Source of the DNA: Roseobacter insulae | Lineage (GTDB): Bacteria > Pseudomonadota > Alphaproteobacteria > Rhodobacterales > Rhodobacteraceae | Reading direction: 5' to 3' | Length of the DNA stretch: 64,000 bases | NCBI RefSeq assembly: GCF_019375555.1 | Contig: NZ_JAHXDN010000001.1 | Span: forward strand, 969,501-1,033,500 | Shown: positions 16,652 to 25,576 of the stretch, piece after piece | Layout of the letters: each line of letters starts with the position of its first letter | Position numbering within the stretch: position 1 is the stretch's first letter | Notes under the pieces: generated by a model | Database searches by the model: none | What the model was told of the DNA's origin: nothing | The model's input: only the letters and a program-made list of their open reading frames with translations | Translations under genes and position numbers: made by a program

Positions 16652-17848
16652 TCACATGTCCGCCGCGCGCCGATCTGGCCATTCCGCCTTGGCCTTTTCC
16701 CATAGCCAAGTTAGCGGCAGGCACTCGGTTGCGGTTACGACATTCACTTTGGCCCCAAGCTCAACAATTCTACGGCCCGCAGCATCTAAGGATTGTCTCT
16801 GCCCTTTGTCGAACAGCGTCCTCATTCGAAAATCCTCATTGCCGACGACTGTGCCATCGAAATGTGCGGTGCTGATAAAATTGCTGGTTGTCTCAGTATA
16901 GGGGCCAGCAGCGCCTGGCCCAAGTCCACGCCCACGCGCCACGAAATACTCGCCCAGCCCCAGACCAAGCATGGCTCCAGCAATGGAGTCGGCCGGGAAG
17001 TGCACACCTGCAATCGTCCGGTTGATCGAGATTCGTTCGGCCTGATGCATGAGTTGGTCTTGTATTCCAAACTCGATGTCACGATCATCGATCAGCAGGG
17101 ACATAACGCGTGCGACCGTGAAGGCTTCCGTGGCATGGCCGCTCGGCAAAGTGCCATGACCCGGCATGGGGATCATGGGTTGGATCTGGCTTGAGAACAT
17201 GTCTGGACGCTTGCAGGCCAACGCGTGTTTGACCCGCTGCGCGATACCGGTTGCAAATAGCTGTGCCGTTGCCATCAGTTCGAGCGAATATTTGGTGCGC
17301 GATGGGTGCAGCCCCAATATCACGCCAAAGAAATGCTCTGGATAGCCAGTTTGTGACAGGATTTCTGCAGAGCGGTCCATGCGCAATTCGGCATATGTGT
17401 TGACGTAGTCCAACTGCTCCTTGAAGTCTTCGATCCTTGGGCGCCGGAAGCTGAACAGCGGCTCGGACTCGTAAGTTGTCTTGCCTTCGGTCAAAATGCC
17501 CGCGCCAAGATGGGACACTTGGAAGTCGATGCCGTCTTTAGGCGCAGTTTCAAAAACCATACCAGCCAGCAAATCTGACTGGATGACATAGCCGCGCGCC
17601 CAAACTGGCCATTCGGACATGTTGCCAGCCTCTCCTGCCGTGTAGGCGGACACGTTGCGGTTGGGCCCGGCCCACCGCCCCATGATTCCGTCGCGGGCCG
17701 TTGTGACGGCGTACGATTCACCGGGTGTAAAACCCCGCCCGCCGACCCCGCCCCCGGCCCCGGTCGCGCCGGTTGCTCCAGTAGCGCCCGTGGCACCAGT
17801 TGCGCCCGTGGCACCAGTTGCACCGGTGGCGCCTGTTGAAAACGGCAT
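16652..17848 (-). CDS. Vanadium-haloperoxidase/PAP2-superfamily protein with collagen-like N-terminus
   Basis: Three motifs of the vanadium-dependent haloperoxidase/acid phosphatase fold are present: K-x6-RP in KHALACKRP (about residue 207), PSGH (about 235), and R-x5-H-x3-D in NRTIAGVHFPAD (about 277). The protein may thus halogenate or dephosphorylate an unknown substrate. Before the domain lies an uninterrupted (Gly-Ala-Thr)8 tract and a glycine-rich linker, like collagen-type triple-helix or surface tails. No signal peptide is seen. The ATG at 17848 follows AAGGGGAG. The gene sits between the SARP-type regulator (21 bases) and the subtilase, in one operon. Confidence 0.85.
   Translation of the reverse strand: MPFSTGATGATGATGATGATGATGATGATGAGGGVGGRGFTPGESYAVTTARDGIMGRWAGPNRNVSAYTAGEAGNMSEWPVWARGYVIQSDLLAGMVFETAPKDGIDFQVSHLGAGILTEGKTTYESEPLFSFRRPRIEDFKEQLDYVNTYAELRMDRSAEILSQTGYPEHFFGVILGLHPSRTKYSLELMATAQLFATGIAQRVKHALACKRPDMFSSQIQPMIPMPGHGTLPSGHATEAFTVARVMSLLIDDRDIEFGIQDQLMHQAERISINRTIAGVHFPADSIAGAMLGLGLGEYFVARGRGLGPGAAGPYTETTSNFISTAHFDGTVVGNEDFRMRTLFDKGQRQSLDAAGRRIVELGAKVNVVTATECLPLTWLWEKAKAEWPDRRAADM
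17762..17833 (-). repeat. Gly-Ala-Thr coding repeat (8 units)
   Basis: Seventy-two bases encode eight consecutive GAT triplets. Codons vary at third positions, but two adjacent blocks (GGTGCCACGGGCGCAACT type) are nearly identical. Unit number could therefore change by slippage or recombination. Confidence 0.85.
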
Positions 17849-17869
17849 GACATCTCCCCTTCGTGCCAA

Positions 17870-19543
17870 TCAAGATTTACGAATTCCGGCTTCCTCCAGG
17901 GCTTTTGCCCATCGCTTACCGGTATCAAATTGTGCGGCAGGATGCGTGCTGAGATAGCCACTAATGGTCAGGTTCGGCTCGCGTCGGGCCAACTCTCTTG
18001 CGGAGGCTTTCGCCTCTTCCATGCGCCCCAGACCATGCAGGGCGATGGTGCGAGTGCGTAGTGTAGAATTGTGCATGGGGTTGCGCTGGTAGGACCGCTC
18101 CGCCAGCGCAAGTGCTTCAACATAGCGCATCGCCGACAGTTCAGCCGTGGCTGACAGTGTGTCGAATAGATATGCCCCCGGATCCAGAGGGGACAGGATG
18201 CGCGACTGTCGCGTTTGAGCGACTGCCGGCTCATACGCACCCTGGATCGCATGCGATACGCCGGAAAATAGGCATCCATAGGCGTTGTTCGGATCAAGAT
18301 CGAGCGCATGTTCGAACCGCTGCCGTGCGACATCGAAATTCTTCAGCACATTGCTTTCCAGAATCCCGTCCACAGAAAGCGAGAACGCGCAAGTCGGGTT
18401 CAATTCCAGCGCCCTCGCCGTGCAATCCTTGGCCCGCGTTGCGTCCAAACTGGCATTGTCGTGCCATCCCTGCGACAGACAAAGCACGTACCACAACCCA
18501 AGCCAGCTATGCACAACCGAGTTGCGCGGCGCCCGGCGGAGCAGCTCTTCTAAATACTTGCGTGATCTGGCACTGCTTGCGATGTCCTGCTTATGTAGAA
18601 GATACACAGCGGACATGAACAGATCATGGGAGTTGGTATCCGGGAGCGGCGTCGCGCTTGCCAAATCAAGCGAGGTGCGCAGCACTGATTTCGACACTGC
18701 GAGCGCGATTTCGGCGGCAACCGTAGATTCGCTTGCAAAGAATGCGTTCAGATCTCCCTTGAATTCGGAAGACCAGACAAAGTCACCCGTTGCCATTTCG
18801 ATCAAGTCGACCGTCACGCGAAAGCTGTTCGCCTTGCACACAAGCGCACCCGAAACGACGTAGTCCACATTCAAAGCGTTCTTCAGAGTGTCCAAGTCCA
18901 CATGTCGTGCGTTGATGCTGCGGCAGGAAAAATGCGATTTGATATTGGCGAAATGCGATTTCGAAAGTGTGCGCGCGACTTCTTCGGCCAGCATATCCCC
19001 GAGCAATCCGTGCTCGTTGCCTTTGTGAAGAGACAGAAAAGGCAACACGCCAAGCGCAGGAATAACTCGATCGACGGGGCGTGTGGCTACAGGTGGCAAT
19101 GACGTAGGTGGTGCCAAGGTCTGGGCGAATACCGGGTTTTTGCGTTGATCGCGGAGCCAATCCTCGAACTCCGTCAGTCCGGTTAGATCGAGCCCTTCCA
19201 GAAAAAGGCCATCTGTTGGCAATCCGATCACCTCGACATGCTCAAGGTTGAGCTTGACGCAACTGCGATCACTGTCATCCAGCACATATGCGCAGGCCGG
19301 ACCTAATGCGCCGCGTAGGCTGGATATGCACTGCCGAAGCGAGCTGTTGCCGCGTTCTTCATCGTAGGCAAGCGGCCAAAGCATTGAGCGCAAAAATGTG
19401 CGCGAGCGGCGGCCATCTGGCGCCTTAATCAATAGAGCAATCATTGCGCGCAATTTCTGGTTTTTGATGACCAGCCGTTTATTTTCAACCAACCAGGCAT
19501 CAAAAGCGCCATAAAGGCGAACTGAGAATTTATAATCTGCCAT
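17870..19543 (-). CDS. SARP-type transcriptional activator with TolB-like and TPR domains
   Basis: A 557-residue regulator. Residues about 5-100 form an OmpR/SARP winged-helix DNA-binding domain (LRAMIALLIKAPDGRRSR, then NSSLRQCISSLR). A TolB-like N-terminal segment follows (ALGVLPFLSL, ...VDYVVSGALV, about 165-300), with TPR-like helical repeats to the end (ALELNPTCAFS, ALDLDPNNAYG). This layout is known from activators of enzyme and symbiosis loci in alphaproteobacteria. It is first in an operon with the haloperoxidase-like and subtilase genes and is probably their activator. The signal sensed by the TPR part is unknown. Confidence 0.85.
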   Translation of the reverse strand: MADYKFSVRLYGAFDAWLVENKRLVIKNQKLRAMIALLIKAPDGRRSRTFLRSMLWPLAYDEERGNSSLRQCISSLRGALGPACAYVLDDSDRSCVKLNLEHVEVIGLPTDGLFLEGLDLTGLTEFEDWLRDQRKNPVFAQTLAPPTSLPPVATRPVDRVIPALGVLPFLSLHKGNEHGLLGDMLAEEVARTLSKSHFANIKSHFSCRSINARHVDLDTLKNALNVDYVVSGALVCKANSFRVTVDLIEMATGDFVWSSEFKGDLNAFFASESTVAAEIALAVSKSVLRTSLDLASATPLPDTNSHDLFMSAVYLLHKQDIASSARSRKYLEELLRRAPRNSVVHSWLGLWYVLCLSQGWHDNASLDATRAKDCTARALELNPTCAFSLSVDGILESNVLKNFDVARQRFEHALDLDPNNAYGCLFSGVSHAIQGAYEPAVAQTRQSRILSPLDPGAYLFDTLSATAELSAMRYVEALALAERSYQRNPMHNSTLRTRTIALHGLGRMEEAKASARELARREPNLTISGYLSTHPAAQFDTGKRWAKALEEAGIRKS

Positions 19544-19902
19544 CTATCTTCCTCAGCACGTAGCAACCGAGGGAACCTGTGGTGCCGTGAGGTATCGACG
19601 TTGCAGCGCAGGTCTTGAAAATGGTATTAGGCGTTGGATATTTGAGTCGTGGCATAAGTCTGTCGTGCAGTTATTGAATCTGGCTTTGAAGGTCTGTATG
19701 AAGTCCCCCATTGGCACACATCCTTCCCTAAATTACGTGCAAAGCTCCCCCAGGACCAAACCGGTCCGCATGCAAATTGTTAAGCGAGAAAAATAGATCT
19801 GTGAAGGAGCTTAACGTTTTATTCACGCTGATTTCACACGGCAGTCCTTCTGTTTTCAACGCATTTCCAGCACTCTGGGTGTAGCTGTTCGGAGGAAATG
19901 AA
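19544..19902. other. Divergent promoter region of regulator and small gene
   Basis: These 359 bases separate two divergent genes and hold no supported frame. They are AT-richer than their surroundings, with a stretch at 19760-19850 rich in A and T (GCAAATTGTTAAGCGAG), as expected for promoters. No specific operator could be identified. Confidence 0.4.
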
Positions 19903-20142
19903 ATGTCGGATATAGACGATACACGCCTCGCAACTGCCCGGCGAAAACTGAAAGGTCTACGGGACCTTAGCGACTTTTGCACAGAGTGGGACGCCCTGAG
20001 GTATCTCGTTTCCGAACAAGAACTACGCAATTCCAATTTGCCAAAAGAGGCATGTGAAGTTGTTCTCTTGATGACGCAGTTCACGGATAAGGCCGTGTTG
20101 CTACCAAAGTCTCATTCATCCATTTCGGATACTGAGTGCTAG
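19903..20142 (+). CDS. Small protein of unknown function, 79 aa
   Basis: GGAGG lies 7 bases before the ATG, a strong start. The soluble product is charged and begins MSDIDDTRLATARRKLKGLR. Its stop lies at or inside the left edge of an insertion-sequence remnant, so the original protein may have been longer and lost its C-terminus. No family recognised. Confidence 0.5.
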   Translation: MSDIDDTRLATARRKLKGLRDLSDFCTEWDALRYLVSEQELRNSNLPKEACEVVLLMTQFTDKAVLLPKSHSSISDTEC

Positions 20143-20640
20143 GATCAGGACCCATTGATTTCCGCTTAGGAGCGTGATTCACGGTTCGAACGTCGAGCGG
20201 TGAACATGTCTGACCTATTCTGGCTGGTAGACGCGCAGATAGAGCGTCTTAATTCCTACTTCTCGAAGTCGCACGGCAAGCCGCGCGTTGATGACAGGCG
20301 CGTCCTTAGTGGGATTATCTTCATCAATCGCAATGATTTGCGGTGGGGCGATGCGTGGTTCTGCGACCCGCAAGCGCCGTACCAAAAGGCACGGTCGAGA
20401 ACACGAACAACAGGCTGCGGAAGTACCTGCCCCGCTCAACCGAACCGCTGGCGCTGACAAATCGATATTTGAGGTCGATTTGCCACCGCCTCAATTCCAC
20501 GCCGCGCAAATGCTTGGGCTATCACACCCCTGCTGAGATCTTCGAAGCCAAGCTGATGGAAATCCAGAACCGTCTGGAACAAACGACATATCAAGAACTG
20601 CACTTCACCGTGAGTTCACATATGCGGGATCAATGAAGTA
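20143..20640 (+). mobile_element. Fused remnants of an IS5-type and an IS30-type transposase
   Basis: From 20206 the frame reads as the N-terminus of an IS5-group transposase (MSDLFWLVDAQIERL, RVDDRRVLSGIIFINRN). Near 20350 it changes to the middle of an IS30-family transposase (WFCDPQAPYQK). One missing base then shifts the frame, and the IS30 C-terminus continues to 20636 (GTVENTNNRLRKYLPRS, TPRKCLGYHTPAEIF). GGATCAGGACCCATTGATTT at about 20144 looks like an IS5-group end. Neither transposase can be active. Confidence 0.8.
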
Positions 20641-20792
20641 GGGCGGCGCAGAAAACTGGTGCGAGCTGGAGATCCGCGTTGTAGCTCCACAACCGAACAG
20701 CGTAGAAAGTGTTTGGAGAAGCACGTCAGTAGGTCTATTAGTTTTTGGTAGCCGCAAATTGTATAATGTCTACATTTTTGAACGGGGCTGAG

Positions 20793-21011
20793 ATGCGTAG
20801 GTGGAGATACGTCATTCTATTCGTGGCGATCAGTGTAGTTGCGTATGTCGTCTATACCTCGTTTCGTCCACCTTTAGGTATGGAGCCGCTCGGCGGCAAT
20901 GAAGAGACAATCGCAAATATCGGCCTTTGGACCGCAGTAATCAGTGCTGTCGGGGCGTTCTTTAGCCTTCTAAAAGACGTTATCGGCCTATTCAACAAAT
21001 CCGAGGACTAG
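20793..21011 (+). CDS. Small membrane protein beside the caspase gene, 72 aa
   Basis: GGGGCTGAG precedes the ATG at 20793; an earlier ATG at 20766 is possible. The product has two hydrophobic segments (about 5-22 and 35-55), a short periplasmic loop and a charged C-terminus ending NKSED. Its stop is only a few bases from the following caspase-DctP frame, and the ribosome site of that gene (GAGGA) lies within its last codons. The two are therefore likely co-translated and may work together at the membrane. No family recognised. Confidence 0.65.
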   Translation: MRRWRYVILFVAISVVAYVVYTSFRPPLGMEPLGGNEETIANIGLWTAVISAVGAFFSLLKDVIGLFNKSED

Positions 21012-21046
21012 CGATCCGCCTGACCGCACTCATCCTCTGCGCACTG

Positions 21047-23215
21047 TTGCAGCTTATGGCTACGTCGGCACCGGCCCAGCAGGCAGCGGACGTGCACAGA
21101 AATATCGACACCTCTCTGACTTGGTGGGACCGTGTCAACAACGAATATAAATGGCTACGAAACAGCCTAGGCAACAGGTACAGATTCGAACGTTCTATCG
21201 GCGTGGTTATCGCGATCGGCGATTATACCGGTGATTTCAAGCCCTTGTCTTCGCCCGCCAAGGACGCTGTGCGCATGCGTGATTTCCTTTTGAATGAGGC
21301 TGGTTTTGACGAAGTCCACGTCTTAATCGATGAAGACGCTAGTAGCGAGAATATACGGCATTTGATGGAAGATATCATCCCTGATCGCGTTACCGAGGAT
21401 GATAGGCTGCTCCTTTATTGGTCTGGTCATGGAGGTTCTGGAAAGGATTCCAGAGACTACCCTTATGGCTTTCTTGCATTGCAAGACGCTTCGAAGGATG
21501 GAAAGCAGGGCTCGATTTATATGGATGAGGTGCGGCGATGGCTTAGGCGGATCGACGCGCGGCATGTCTTGTTCCTAATTGACGCATGCTACAGCGCGCG
21601 CGCGCTTCAAATGATGTCGAGCGGGGAAGATCCAGTTTGGGAGCAAATGGCTGCACCGGCGGAGCATATGCTGACATCGAGCGGCGGCCAGGATGTGTCC
21701 TACGGCTATACAGATGGATCCGGTGGTTTGTTTACCACAGCTTTTTTGCAAGCTGCTCGCGGTTCGGCCGACGCAAACAAGGACGGGCTGACAACGATCA
21801 CCGAGATCGCCAGCTATCTGGAGCCGCAGCTCAGCAAAATGACACATTTGGGTTTCACTCAATCCCCGCAATTTGGCGCTATTGGCCTGGATACTGGTCG
21901 TTTCTTTTTCCTCAGCGGCCACAGCCCACCGGACAGTCAAGCTCCATCAGAGCCGAAACCAATCGAATCCTCAGGGTTTGACGCTTGCACCGCCGCAAAC
22001 GCAGATTACGAGATCTTCGTCCGCGGCGCTCAGGATTGTTTGGAAGTGGAAATCTTCCTCGAAAACCACAAGGAGTCCAGCGATTGCACAGCGGTAAAAG
22101 CCGCCGAAAGACGCAAAGAGAGCTTGTGTGAATTCGCGGCTGCTGCGCCGCCTCGCGATCCTTGTTCCTCAGTGGTCCCGCCGGAAGGCATGCGCTGCTC
22201 TGTTGATCCGCAGGGCCGCGCGGTGTTCCAAGATATCGTCAGCGTGCCGCTCGCGACAATAAATACCGATCCCGTGACGCTTCGGGTTCAGACACATTAC
22301 TCACCTGAAACCTCAAGCGGCAGGGCCGTTGCCCAATTTGCTGATGCGGTGAGCAGCAGGAGCGGAGGCAAAGTTAGTTTTGAAGTATTCTATTCCTCAT
22401 CCGTCGTCAGATCGGTCGATACCTTCGATGCGGCAGCTACGGGCATCCTCGATTGCGATATGACCGGTGGCGGTTATCAAACCGGAAAAGACCCGGCTTT
22501 TTGGCTAGTAGGTGACATCTACGGAGGGTACGAAACGCCAGAGCAACAGATCAAATGGTTGAATTTCGGCGATGCCGAGGAAATAGTGCAAGAGCTCTAC
22601 TCGAAGTATGGTATGCACTTCGTTGGCTGGTGGATTGCGGGCCCAGAGTCCCTAACAGCGTCGACGCCGATCAGGGGTCTAGAGGACGTCAAAGGGCTGA
22701 AGATCCGCACGCCTCCCGGCGTACTGTCTAGAGCTTGGCAACGGCTGGGCGCGAGCCCTATCGTCATGGATTTCACCGAGATATTCACCGCGCTTGAGAC
22801 TGGCATTCTGGACGGTGCTGATGCCTCAAATCTTGTAAATAACGTTGGCTTGGGGCTCTACGACATCTCACGCCACACCGCCTATCCGGGCTTCCATTCC
22901 ATGCCGTCGGATCATCTGGCCTGCAACAAAGACATGTGGGATGGACTTCCAGTGGTGGTTCAGAATCTGATTGGAGAAGAGCTTCGGGCGATGGCAGCGG
23001 ATTTGGCCGCCAGTACGCGGATCGAAAACGATGAAGCGGCGAGAGAAGTACGCGATCAAGGCGTAAGCATCTACGTCTGGTCGCGGCAGGACCGCATGAC
23101 TTTTCGCCAGGCCGCGCTCGACGAATTCGAGGCGACGCTTGTGTCAAACAGTCTTGGCCAAAGATTACTGAGAAGTCATCGGCAGTACATGGGTCAGATC
23201 GGTTTACTGAATTAG
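21047..23215 (+). CDS. Exported caspase-like protein fused to a TRAP-type (DctP) solute-binding domain
   Basis: A 722-residue protein. Residues 50-290 form a caspase-fold (peptidase C14) domain: His128 in YWSGHGG and Cys181 in LIDACYSA are the catalytic pair. A cysteine-rich helical linker (about 310-385) follows. Residues about 405-722 resemble TRAP-transporter DctP proteins: THYSPETSSGRAVAQFADAV, the binding-site segment GLKIRTPPG with Arg554, then FTEIFTALETGILDGAD. No TRAP membrane genes are nearby. The listed start is a TTG; 33 bases upstream, after GAGGA, the frame could begin at an ATC codon and encode a signal peptide (RLTALILCALLQLMATSAPA). A ligand-gated periplasmic protease is inferred. 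Confidence 0.85.
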   Translation: MQLMATSAPAQQAADVHRNIDTSLTWWDRVNNEYKWLRNSLGNRYRFERSIGVVIAIGDYTGDFKPLSSPAKDAVRMRDFLLNEAGFDEVHVLIDEDASSENIRHLMEDIIPDRVTEDDRLLLYWSGHGGSGKDSRDYPYGFLALQDASKDGKQGSIYMDEVRRWLRRIDARHVLFLIDACYSARALQMMSSGEDPVWEQMAAPAEHMLTSSGGQDVSYGYTDGSGGLFTTAFLQAARGSADANKDGLTTITEIASYLEPQLSKMTHLGFTQSPQFGAIGLDTGRFFFLSGHSPPDSQAPSEPKPIESSGFDACTAANADYEIFVRGAQDCLEVEIFLENHKESSDCTAVKAAERRKESLCEFAAAAPPRDPCSSVVPPEGMRCSVDPQGRAVFQDIVSVPLATINTDPVTLRVQTHYSPETSSGRAVAQFADAVSSRSGGKVSFEVFYSSSVVRSVDTFDAAATGILDCDMTGGGYQTGKDPAFWLVGDIYGGYETPEQQIKWLNFGDAEEIVQELYSKYGMHFVGWWIAGPESLTASTPIRGLEDVKGLKIRTPPGVLSRAWQRLGASPIVMDFTEIFTALETGILDGADASNLVNNVGLGLYDISRHTAYPGFHSMPSDHLACNKDMWDGLPVVVQNLIGEELRAMAADLAASTRIENDEAAREVRDQGVSIYVWSRQDRMTFRQAALDEFEATLVSNSLGQRLLRSHRQYMGQIGLLN

Positions 23216-23395
23216 CGCCCGTTTTTTTTGTGTGTCAGAGGCCCCTTCAAAATACACCTTAAACACGAACCCTCAATCAATTGAACATAATGAACCCCAT
23301 GGTTGTGCGGAGTGCGTTGTTCGGCTGACCAACAGCAGCCATTGGAGCAAAGTGCAGCGAATTCACGCTTTGTCCCGCACATCCGCCCTTGCCGT
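23216..23395. other. Short gap with a possible repeat copy
   Basis: After the caspase gene an eight-T run (23223-23231) may help termination. At 23330-23390 the sequence CATTGGAGCAAAGTGCAGCG with AATTCACGCTTTGTCCCGCA resembles the intergenic repeats seen in Roseobacter-group genomes, and marks the right edge of the accessory region. Confidence 0.35.
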
Positions 23396-23818
23396 TTAAG
23401 TCAGGTGCCGCGCGCGGGCGCCGCGTTCGATGGCGGCGGCGTGCAGGCGGTCGAGGTTCAGCTCGTAGCGGATTTCCTCCAGCAGGCGCAGTTCCGCCTC
23501 GTCAAGTGTCCCGTCCGCCGCCGCGACATCGCAGGCCAGCGCGTAGGCCGTCTCGAAAAGCCGTTCGGGCAGGCTCTCGCGGATCAGGCCGAAAAGGGCA
23601 TCAAGCCCGTCCTCCTGCTCGAAGAGGTCGAAAACTGTCTGGCTGATCGTGCCAAGCCGGTCTTCGTCATATCCGGCGAAGATCGGCAGCATCTGCACCG
23701 CAGACTGTATCTTAACGAGTTCGGCGGTGCGGATGTCCTCATCGGACGCGGAAACGGCGATCATGAGGGCGACAAGGCTGTCTTGCGCGGAAAGCGCGTG
23801 GGCGGGATCATCAGGCAC
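23396..23818 (-). CDS. TerB-like protein
   Basis: A 140-residue all-helical protein with the TerB/DjlA acidic pattern: SAQDSLVALMIAVSASDEDIRTAELVKI and a second similar motif, ACDVAAADGTLDEAELRLLEEI. Such domains bind metal and occur in tellurite-resistance and other envelope-stress proteins. The start is a GTG at 23818. It is divergent from lysK with a 115-base gap, and marks the return to core gene content. The exact role is unknown. Confidence 0.8.
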   Translation of the reverse strand: MPDDPAHALSAQDSLVALMIAVSASDEDIRTAELVKIQSAVQMLPIFAGYDEDRLGTISQTVFDLFEQEDGLDALFGLIRESLPERLFETAYALACDVAAADGTLDEAELRLLEEIRYELNLDRLHAAAIERGARARHLT

Positions 23819-23933
23819 AGGCTTGGTCTTTCACTGGGTTCAATTGGGCCAGATTATTGACGCCAATGCTGCAACGCAATAGGGACGGGCGAAACCGGCG
23901 CACGGGGCGCCTGGTAAAACGCTCAGGTGAGAC

Positions 23934-25517
23934 ATGTCCGAGATACGCGACGCCGCAATGACCAGCAAAGCATGGCCTTTCGAAGAAGCGCGCCGTATCC
24001 TCAAACGCTACGAGATGGCACCGCCCGAAAAGGGCCACGTCCTGTTCGAGACCGGCTACGGCCCGTCGGGCCTGCCCCATATCGGCACCTTCGGGGAAGT
24101 GCTGCGGACAACGATGGTGCGTCGCGCGTTCGAGCAGATTTCGGATATTCCCACGCGGCTGATCTGTTTTTCCGACGATCTGGATGGCATGCGCAAGGTG
24201 CCCGGCAATGTGCCGCAGCCGGAAATGCTGGCCGAGCATATGCACAAGCCGCTGACCTCGGTGCCGGATCCGTTTGGCACACATGAAAGCTTTGGCCACC
24301 ACAATAACGCCATGCTGCGCCGCTTCCTCGATACCTTCGGGTTCGACTACGAATTCTACTCGGCCCGCGAATTCTACCAAAGCGGCCAGTTCGACGACAT
24401 CCTGCGCCGCGCGGTCGAACGGTATGATGACGTGATGAAGGTCATGCTGAAATCGCTGCGTGAAGAGCGCCGCCAGACCTATTCGATCTTCCTGCCGATC
24501 CATCCGGAGACAGGCCGCGTGCTGTACGTGCCGATGAAGGAGGTGAATGCCAGGGATCACACGGTAAAATTCGATGATGAGACGGGGCGCGAATGGACCC
24601 TGCCGGTCACCGGTGGCAATGTCAAACTGCAGTGGAAACCCGATTTCGGTGCCCGCTGGGCGGCGCTTGACGTCGATTTTGAAATGTACGGCAAGGAACA
24701 CGCGACAAACACCGCGATCTACGACCGCATCTGCGAGATCCTCGGTGGCAGGAAGCCCGAGCACTTCAGCTACGAGCTGTTTCTGGACGAAAACGGGCAG
24801 AAAATTTCCAAGTCTTCCGGGAATGGTATTTCGATCGACCAATGGCTGACCTACGCCAGCACCGAAAGCCTGTCGTATTTCATGTACCAGAAACCGAAAA
24901 CGGCGAAGCGGATGTATTTCGACGTGATCCCGAAGGCGGTCGACGAGTACCATCAGCAGCTGCGCGCCTATGAGACGCAGGATGTAGTTCAACGACTAAA
25001 CAATCCCGTGTGGCATATCCATTCCGGCGATGTGCCAAAGTCTAACATGCTGGTGCCCTTCTCCATGCTGCTCAATCTGGCGAGCGTGTCCGCAGCTCAG
25101 GACAAATCGCATCTTTGGGGGTTCATTCAGCGCTACGCTCCTGAAACCAATGCGGAAAATAATCCGGACATGGATGCCGCGGCGGGCTTTGCGGTGCGCT
25201 ATTACAATGATTTCGTGAAACCCAAGAAAACCTATCGCCGCGCGACCGGCCCCGAGCGGGACGCGCTCACCGACCTGCGGGATCAGCTCAAGGCGTACAA
25301 CGGTCCGGTGGATGACGAGGCGTTGCAATCCATCGTATATGCCTGCGGCCGTGATCGTTTCGACCCGCTGCGCGGCTGGTTCACAGCACTCTACGAAGTA
25401 TTGCTTGGCGCCAGCCAGGGCCCGCGTTTCGGCGGCTTCATTGCGCTTTACGGGATCAATGAGACCGTGGCGCTGATTGATCAGGCACTTGCGGGCGAGC
25501 TGGCGTCCGCGGGCTGA
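23934..25517 (+). CDS. lysK: Lysine--tRNA ligase, class I
   Basis: A 527-residue class I LysRS, the archaeal-type enzyme used by alphaproteobacteria in place of class II LysS. The HIGH-like motif is PHIGTFGEV near residue 45 and the KMSKS-like motif is [10 protein letters not shown] near 290. GGTGAG precedes the ATG at 23934; a second in-frame ATG at 23958 could also serve. It charges the lysine tRNA in the cytoplasm. The next gene on the same strand follows after 59 bases. Confidence 0.95.
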   Translation: MSEIRDAAMTSKAWPFEEARRILKRYEMAPPEKGHVLFETGYGPSGLPHIGTFGEVLRTTMVRRAFEQISDIPTRLICFSDDLDGMRKVPGNVPQPEMLAEHMHKPLTSVPDPFGTHESFGHHNNAMLRRFLDTFGFDYEFYSAREFYQSGQFDDILRRAVERYDDVMKVMLKSLREERRQTYSIFLPIHPETGRVLYVPMKEVNARDHTVKFDDETGREWTLPVTGGNVKLQWKPDFGARWAALDVDFEMYGKEHATNTAIYDRICEILGGRKPEHFSYELFLDENGQKISKSSGNGISIDQWLTYASTESLSYFMYQKPKTAKRMYFDVIPKAVDEYHQQLRAYETQDVVQRLNNPVWHIHSGDVPKSNMLVPFSMLLNLASVSAAQDKSHLWGFIQRYAPETNAENNPDMDAAAGFAVRYYNDFVKPKKTYRRATGPERDALTDLRDQLKAYNGPVDDEALQSIVYACGRDRFDPLRGWFTALYEVLLGASQGPRFGGFIALYGINETVALIDQALAGELASAG

Positions 25518-25576
25518 CCCTCTTGCCGGATGGCGCGCGTGACTTACCCTATCTTCAGGCAATAGGGAGGCGCGCC

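Noticed and set aside
23811-24992. 393-codon minus-strand frame opposite lysK
   Set aside because: Antisense shadow of a certain gene, His/Arg-rich and without motifs.
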